A stretch of DNA of 64,000 nucleotides from Sphingobacterium sp. SYP-B4668. Lineage in GTDB: Bacteria; Bacteroidota; Bacteroidia; Sphingobacteriales; Sphingobacteriaceae. The notes under the pieces are model-generated. The model was given only the letters and a program-made list of their open reading frames with translations. It did not search any database and had not been told where the DNA came from. Positions 59,919 through 64,000 of this stretch are shown piece after piece (position 1 is the first letter of the stretch; each line of letters starts with the position of its first letter). The DNA lies in NCBI RefSeq assembly GCF_027627455.1, contig NZ_CP115483.1, positions 1,116,001 to 1,180,000 on the forward strand. Direction: 5' to 3'. Made by a program: the position numbers and the translations under genes.

Positions 59919-60226
59919 ATCTTCAATTTAACTGGTTTATAATGGAATAACCATCTATTGAACTAAGATAATAATTTTACACCTCTTATTTGGGTAAAAC
60001 TTAATCAAATATATACCAAAAATCTTTTAAAACCGTTAGAATGATGTTGCAATTCTACGGTTGAAAAATTCTCTTTTAGGTAATGCAAAATAGAGAGGAT
60101 TGACGTCTGTCAGTAACGCAAACGCATTGCATACAAAAGCGGATTACCAGATTTTTTATCCTTAGGTGTTCGTGAATGCAAGGCATTTTATCTATGTTTG
60201 ATGTTTATATTTTAATTTAACTTTTA
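59919..60226. other. Divergent intergenic region
   Basis: About 300 bases with no gene seen. It should hold promoters for the acyl-CoA synthetase (-) and the small barrel gene (+). A TATCTTAG on the minus strand (59963-59970) is a weak -7 candidate. Nothing else notable. Confidence 0.5.
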
Positions 60227-60730
60227 ATGAAGAAAACGTACTTATTGACGCTTATTGTTGGCTTTTTTACATTATTGTCACTAGACGCTAAAGCTCAATT
60301 GACCAGTGATCATGCCATTGGAGGTCGGTTTGGCTCGGCTCAGGGAGTGACTTATCGCTACACGATGAATGAGGAACGCGCAGTTGAAGGTATCTTGAGT
60401 ATTCAGAGTAATTCCGAATCCCGACGATTCCGACTGGTGGGCCTTTACGAATACCACCAACAGCTTTCCGGAGATTTTAATTGGTTCTATGGTTTCGGTG
60501 GTAGCGTCGGTAGCTATACAAGAAAACCGTTTACAGATGCAAATGGCAATAGATTTGATCGAGCATCCGAGGCAATTGTCAGTTTAGATGGTATTATTGG
60601 AATTGAGTATAACATACCTGAAGCCCCACTTGCAATTTCATTAGATGTCAAGCCTTATTTTGATTTTTTACAGAGTAGCAGCATCAAATTGATTGACCCC
60701 ATCGGGTTTTCGATACGTTATAAATTTTAA
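60227..60730 (+). CDS. Small exported beta-barrel-like protein
   Basis: A 167-residue protein with a clear signal peptide (MKKTYLLTLIVGFFTLLSLDAKAQ). The mature part has alternating strands such as AIGGRFGSAQGVTYRYTM, AVEGILSIQ, FNWFYGFGGSVGSY and PLAISLDVKPYFDF, ending FSIRYKF with a terminal Phe. This fits a small eight-strand outer-membrane barrel. No function can be assigned. It is a single gene that ends in a bidirectional terminator. Confidence 0.72.
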   Translation: MKKTYLLTLIVGFFTLLSLDAKAQLTSDHAIGGRFGSAQGVTYRYTMNEERAVEGILSIQSNSESRRFRLVGLYEYHQQLSGDFNWFYGFGGSVGSYTRKPFTDANGNRFDRASEAIVSLDGIIGIEYNIPEAPLAISLDVKPYFDFLQSSSIKLIDPIGFSIRYKF

Positions 60731-60731
60731 C

Positions 60732-60769
60732 AAGAAACGGGCTTGAGGATGTTTTCAAGCCCGTTTCTT
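60732..60769. terminator. Bidirectional terminator
   Basis: Perfect 15-bp stem (60732-60746 with 60755-60769) and 8-base loop between the barrel gene (+) and the M61 peptidase gene (-). Confidence 0.9.
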
Positions 60770-60773
60770 TTAA

Positions 60774-62513
60774 CTATCTTGTTGATAACCATATTTTAGA
60801 AAGCTGAGCTTGTTGTGGACTCTGTGTTTCTAGGGGCAAGATTTTTAGCGATTTCTTTAGACTAATACCTAGCGTGATGTCAAGTTCTCGCATCAACCCA
60901 TCACGCGCCACCAATACTTTTACTTGGTCTCCAACTTGACCGTTGGTTAGCGCATATTCTAATTCTCTACCGGCAGGGTCTAGGCGTACACCATTGATAG
61001 CAATCAGTTCATCTTTTACACTAATTCCTCCAGTCCAGCCTGTGCTCCCTCTCTCTACATGGGTGATCATCACACGTTGTTCATTTTTGCTAATCGTAAT
61101 ACCTATGCTGAGAATTGGGGAATCTTGAAGTGTATCAATCATCTTATAGCCGACTTTATTGAAATAGTGGTTATAGTCGAGTTCATGCAGTGCATAGGCA
61201 GCATCGAAGATATTACTTAAATCTATTCCGGTAATCTTTTCAGCCAGGTCCTTGAATTCAAATTCTTCAAAGCCTCTATCTTCGTCTTGATAGAATTTTT
61301 GATAAGCAGCTTTTAACACATCGTCCAAGCTTTTCTCTCCGGCAGTTCCCGAGATAATATCGATATCCATAGCACAGGCGAGCATAGCCCCTTTGTTATA
61401 ATAGGATATCGATGTATTTAAACTATTCTCGTCCGGTCTGTATTGTTTTATCCAGGTATCAAAACTTGACATCCCGACTGACTGGAGTTCGTAACCAGGT
61501 CTGTTGTATACAGTATTAAATTCGGCTGCTAGAAATTGTAGATATTCTTCTTCAGAGGTGAATTCACAACGTCGCATGATCAGATTATCATAATAGGCTG
61601 TGAATCCTTCCATAATCCAAAGAGCGGAAGTGTAGTTTTCAGCTTCGTAGTCAAATGGGCCTAGTGCTTTGGGACGCAATCTCTTCACATTCCAGAGATG
61701 AAAATATTCATGGGCCACTAAGTTTAGAAAATTTTTATAAACTGCATCTTGATTATATCCATTTCTTGTTGCCCCTAAAACCGTTGAATTAAGATGCTCA
61801 AGCCCCCCCCCGCCAGAATGGAAGTTATGGGTAATGAAGACATATCTGCCATTTGGATTACTTCCCCATATCTTGGTTTCTTCTTCTACAATTTTAGTGA
61901 TATCCTTGGCGAGTTTTTCTTTGTCATAGTTACCTCCATTGACCATGGCGAATTCATGGGGAATTCCGCTGGCGTCAAATGTCCAAATATCTTGATTCCC
62001 AATCTCAAGGGGGCTGTCAAATAGTATGTCGAAATCAGGTGCGAAGAAAGTGTCTAGAGCATCAGCTATCGACGCCAGACCTGTAGATATGGCATTCCAT
62101 CCTGTATAGGGGATGATTTTTATCTCTGATGCATGGTTAAGATAGCCATCTATAAAGAAGAAAGTAGCGGCAGGGACGATAAATGCATGGCTATCATCTA
62201 TATGGCTCGTTCTTACAGATGCTTCAAAAGCATAGACCCGATAAGTAACTTTTATATTTTGCTTTTGGGTAAATACCCTCCAAGTGTTCTTACTGATTTT
62301 TTCAAATGGGATTCTATGCCCTTCTTCATCAAAAGCTCCAAAGGATTCTACATTTTTGGAATATTCTCTAATAAGATAGGAACCTGGGGTCCACACCGGC
62401 ATTTTTAAATCAACGAAATCGGTGTGAAAATTTGTGATACACATCTCTATGTCTGCATAATGTGCTTGTGGTTCGGTAAAGGATACTTGGAAATTTATTT
62501 TTGAATTCGTCAT
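60774..62513 (-). CDS. M61-family (glycyl) aminopeptidase with PDZ domain
   Basis: A 579-residue peptidase. The N-terminal M61 beta domain (FQVSFTEPQAHYADIEMCI, MPVWTPGSYLIREYSKNVE) is followed by the catalytic zinc motif VAHEYFHLWNVKRLRP (HEYFH near residue 265) and the third ligand region ALWIMEGFTAYYDNLI. A C-terminal PDZ domain (STGWTGGISVKDELIAINGVRL) completes the pattern. Known members are glycyl/alanyl aminopeptidases. No signal peptide is visible, so it is likely cytoplasmic. A near-perfect promoter lies at 62555-62586. Confidence 0.92.
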   Translation of the reverse strand: MTNSKINFQVSFTEPQAHYADIEMCITNFHTDFVDLKMPVWTPGSYLIREYSKNVESFGAFDEEGHRIPFEKISKNTWRVFTQKQNIKVTYRVYAFEASVRTSHIDDSHAFIVPAATFFFIDGYLNHASEIKIIPYTGWNAISTGLASIADALDTFFAPDFDILFDSPLEIGNQDIWTFDASGIPHEFAMVNGGNYDKEKLAKDITKIVEEETKIWGSNPNGRYVFITHNFHSGGGGLEHLNSTVLGATRNGYNQDAVYKNFLNLVAHEYFHLWNVKRLRPKALGPFDYEAENYTSALWIMEGFTAYYDNLIMRRCEFTSEEEYLQFLAAEFNTVYNRPGYELQSVGMSSFDTWIKQYRPDENSLNTSISYYNKGAMLACAMDIDIISGTAGEKSLDDVLKAAYQKFYQDEDRGFEEFEFKDLAEKITGIDLSNIFDAAYALHELDYNHYFNKVGYKMIDTLQDSPILSIGITISKNEQRVMITHVERGSTGWTGGISVKDELIAINGVRLDPAGRELEYALTNGQVGDQVKVLVARDGLMRELDITLGISLKKSLKILPLETQSPQQAQLSKIWLSTR

Positions 62514-62554
62514 TTGCCCAGTTTAAGGTGTGATCTCACTTATTCAGAATGTTA

Positions 62555-62586
62555 CAAAGGTAAAGGTATGGTTTTGTAGAGCCAAA
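62555..62586 (-). promoter_or_regulatory. Promoter of the M61 peptidase gene
   Basis: On the minus strand TTTG (62583-62586), 20-bp spacer, TACCTTTG (62555-62562); exact matches. Leader about 40 bases. Confidence 0.85.
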
Positions 62587-62652
62587 TTATTCGGCTTGTA
62601 ATTATATTAATAGATTCATTTGCGAGCTGTTTTTTGAGTTATTGATTTTGTG

Positions 62653-62660
62653 TATATTTG
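62653..62660 (+). promoter_or_regulatory. -7 box candidate of the BadF-type kinase gene
   Basis: TATATTTG, exact -7 match, 35 bases before the ATG at 62696; the best upstream TTTG is only 16 bp away (62633-62636), so the -33 element is unclear. Confidence 0.45.
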
Positions 62661-62695
62661 ATGTTAGGGTATCCCCCTTTTTGAATAGACAAAAT

Positions 62696-63562
62696 ATGAT
62701 ATTAGTTGCAGACAGTGGATCATCAAAATCGGATTGGATTTTAGACTTACCTGACAGTAAACCATTGACATTTTCAACCAAAGGCTTGAATCCCTTTTTT
62801 GTTAGCGAAAAGGAAATTGAAAAGGTATTGAAAGAAGTGCCTGAGATTATTCCCTATGCTGATGAGATTAAGGAAGTTTACTTTTATGGCGCGGGGTGTG
62901 TAACTCCAGACCGTCGAGAATTAGTCTCTAACGCTTTGACTCATCTTTTTCCTTCGGCATTTATTTCGGTTGAGTCCGATTTGTTAGGGTCTGCATTGGC
63001 TACGTGCGGTGCTAAGAAGGGATTTATTGCCACTATGGGGACGGGGTCTGATGTAAGTTTTTTCAATGGTGAATATCTCTTGCAAAGTCACAACGGAAAT
63101 GGATATGTACTCGGGGATGAAGGGTCCGGAGCGTGGTTTGGGAAGCAATTAATCACCAGTTTTTTATATGATCGGATGCCGATCGACCTTTCTGGAAGAT
63201 TTGAGGAAAAATACAGATTAACGAAAGATATCGTTATTAAGAATGTCTACCAACGAGAGCGCCCTAACGCGTATTTAGCAAATTTCGCCGAATTTATGGA
63301 TGCGAATCGTTTGCATCCTTTCATAGATGGTTTGCTTCGAAGAGGGTTCGACGAATTTGTAAGGACAAATTTACTTACGTATCCTAATTATTGGGAGTAT
63401 GAAATTCATTTTGTGGGGTCGATTGCTTTTCATTTTGATTTGATTCTTCGGGATGTATGTCGTATACATGGTGTTCAACTTGGGACTATTTTGAAATCGC
63501 CCATACAGGAGATTTTTGACTTCGTAATAGAGCGTGAAAAAAAATCGATTTTAAATTTTTAA
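62696..63562 (+). CDS. BadF/BadG-type ATPase, N-acetylglucosamine kinase-like
   Basis: Starting at the ATG at 62696 the product has 288 residues; the in-frame region upstream to 62642 contains a -7 box and is not coding. The ASKHA-fold kinase motifs are visible: phosphate 1 loop VADSGSSKSDWIL, phosphate 2 ATMGTGSDVSFFN and adenosine region YVLGDEGSGAWFGKQLI. The latter is typical of eukaryotic-like GlcNAc kinases in Bacteroidota. The protein likely phosphorylates an amino sugar in cell-wall or chitin salvage. The glutathione peroxidase gene follows 11 bp downstream and is probably co-transcribed. Confidence 0.88.
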   Translation: MILVADSGSSKSDWILDLPDSKPLTFSTKGLNPFFVSEKEIEKVLKEVPEIIPYADEIKEVYFYGAGCVTPDRRELVSNALTHLFPSAFISVESDLLGSALATCGAKKGFIATMGTGSDVSFFNGEYLLQSHNGNGYVLGDEGSGAWFGKQLITSFLYDRMPIDLSGRFEEKYRLTKDIVIKNVYQRERPNAYLANFAEFMDANRLHPFIDGLLRRGFDEFVRTNLLTYPNYWEYEIHFVGSIAFHFDLILRDVCRIHGVQLGTILKSPIQEIFDFVIEREKKSILNF

Positions 63563-63573
63563 AGGAATAATAT

Positions 63574-64000
63574 ATGATTTTGATGACATTAATGATGTGT
63601 ATGTCGATAATATCGAGTACACCCCCAGCAGCGAGTATTTACGACTATAGTTTCAAAGATATGGAGGGTAACGTAATAAAGCTTTCCGACTATAAGGGTA
63701 AGAAATTGCTTATCGTCAATACCGCTTCTAAATGTGGATTCACCAAGCAGTATAAAGACTTGGAAGCGTTACATGAGCAATATGGAGATAAAGTTGTGGT
63801 GATAGGGTTTCCTGCCAATAATTTTGGAGGACAGGAACCTGGGAGCAACGAGGAAATTCAGGAATTTTGCGAAAAGAACTTCGGGGTAACATTTACCCTC
63901 TCGGAAAAAGTGGAGGTCAAAGGAGATGAGATAAATCCTCTCTTCAAATTTCTGACTACACAAGATAATCCTGATTTTAAGGGAGATATTAAATGGAACT
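63574..64000 (+). CDS. Glutathione peroxidase (3' end outside window)
   Basis: An open frame from the ATG at 63574 to the window end gives 142 residues. A short hydrophobic N-terminus (MTLMMCMSIISSTPPA) may be a signal sequence. The thiol peroxidase core is clear: NTASKCGFTKQY with peroxidatic Cys54 in place of selenocysteine, GFPANNFGGQEPG with the Gln of the catalytic set, and a final KWN with the Trp and Asn. It reduces hydroperoxides, in bacteria usually with thioredoxin as donor. The start lies 11 bp after the kinase stop. Confidence 0.93.
   Translation, partial: MILMTLMMCMSIISSTPPAASIYDYSFKDMEGNVIKLSDYKGKKLLIVNTASKCGFTKQYKDLEALHEQYGDKVVVIGFPANNFGGQEPGSNEEIQEFCEKNFGVTFTLSEKVEVKGDEINPLFKFLTTQDNPDFKGDIKWN

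Overview
This window is chromosomal DNA of a Bacteroidota bacterium, most likely Sphingobacteriaceae (Sphingobacterium or a close relative). The evidence is the 16S sequence; repeated promoters of the -33 TTTG / -7 TAnnTTTG type with 19-21 bp spacing; a TonB-dependent receptor C-terminus followed by a lipoprotein; OmpA proteins with thrombospondin type-3 linkers; a fused CcoNO oxidase subunit; and DUF3857 proteins. Protein genes are AT-rich, while the rRNA block and its inter-operon spacer are clearly richer in G and C.

Layout. 0-5 kb: end of a TonB-dependent receptor, a beta-helix lipoprotein, a transglutaminase-like protein, a 0.9 kb gene-free stretch with a long hairpin, and an outer-membrane barrel. 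5-10 kb: dnaX, rlmB and a DEAD-box RNA helicase. 10-15 kb: two tandem OmpA paralogues and two tandem universal stress proteins. 15-20 kb: alaS, a TlpA-like thioredoxin lipoprotein and an orphan OmpR/PhoB-type regulator. 20-30 kb: a translationally coupled DUF3857/transglutaminase-fold pair, an HMA-AraC regulator, a lipoprotein, tRNA-Pro, and two secreted proteins that look aimed at beta-1,3-glucan (GH55-like and GH16).

30.2-42.7 kb: two complete head-to-tail rRNA operons (16S, tRNA-Ile, tRNA-Ala, 23S, 5S, terminator), near-identical over about 5.5 kb at an offset of 6,863 bp. The spacer between them is GC-rich and carries a GtrA-family gene broken by one missing base. Downstream of the second operon only a shortened, diverged copy of the first part of that spacer remains.

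42.7-64 kb: a radical SAM protein, a MazG-like pyrophosphohydrolase, an S4 pseudouridine synthase with a repetitive basic N-terminus, a lytic transglycosylase, then a cbb3 oxidase operon (ccoNO-ccoQ-ccoP-ccoG-ccoH-TauE/SafE-like) with a CRP/FNR-type palindrome upstream. These are followed by cardiolipin synthase, a 907-residue MG2-like protein with a TonB-plug-like segment, a BrkB-family membrane protein, a long-chain acyl-CoA synthetase, a small barrel protein, an M61 peptidase, a BadF-type kinase and a glutathione peroxidase cut by the window end.

No CRISPR array, insertion sequence or prophage was seen, and no cluster looks like a clearly new system. The most promising leads are the A11 slippage site in dnaX, the GC-rich inter-operon spacer with its broken GtrA gene, the plug-without-barrel MG2 protein, the CRP/FNR-type palindrome before ccoNO, and two genes whose -7 box ends four bases before the start codon.
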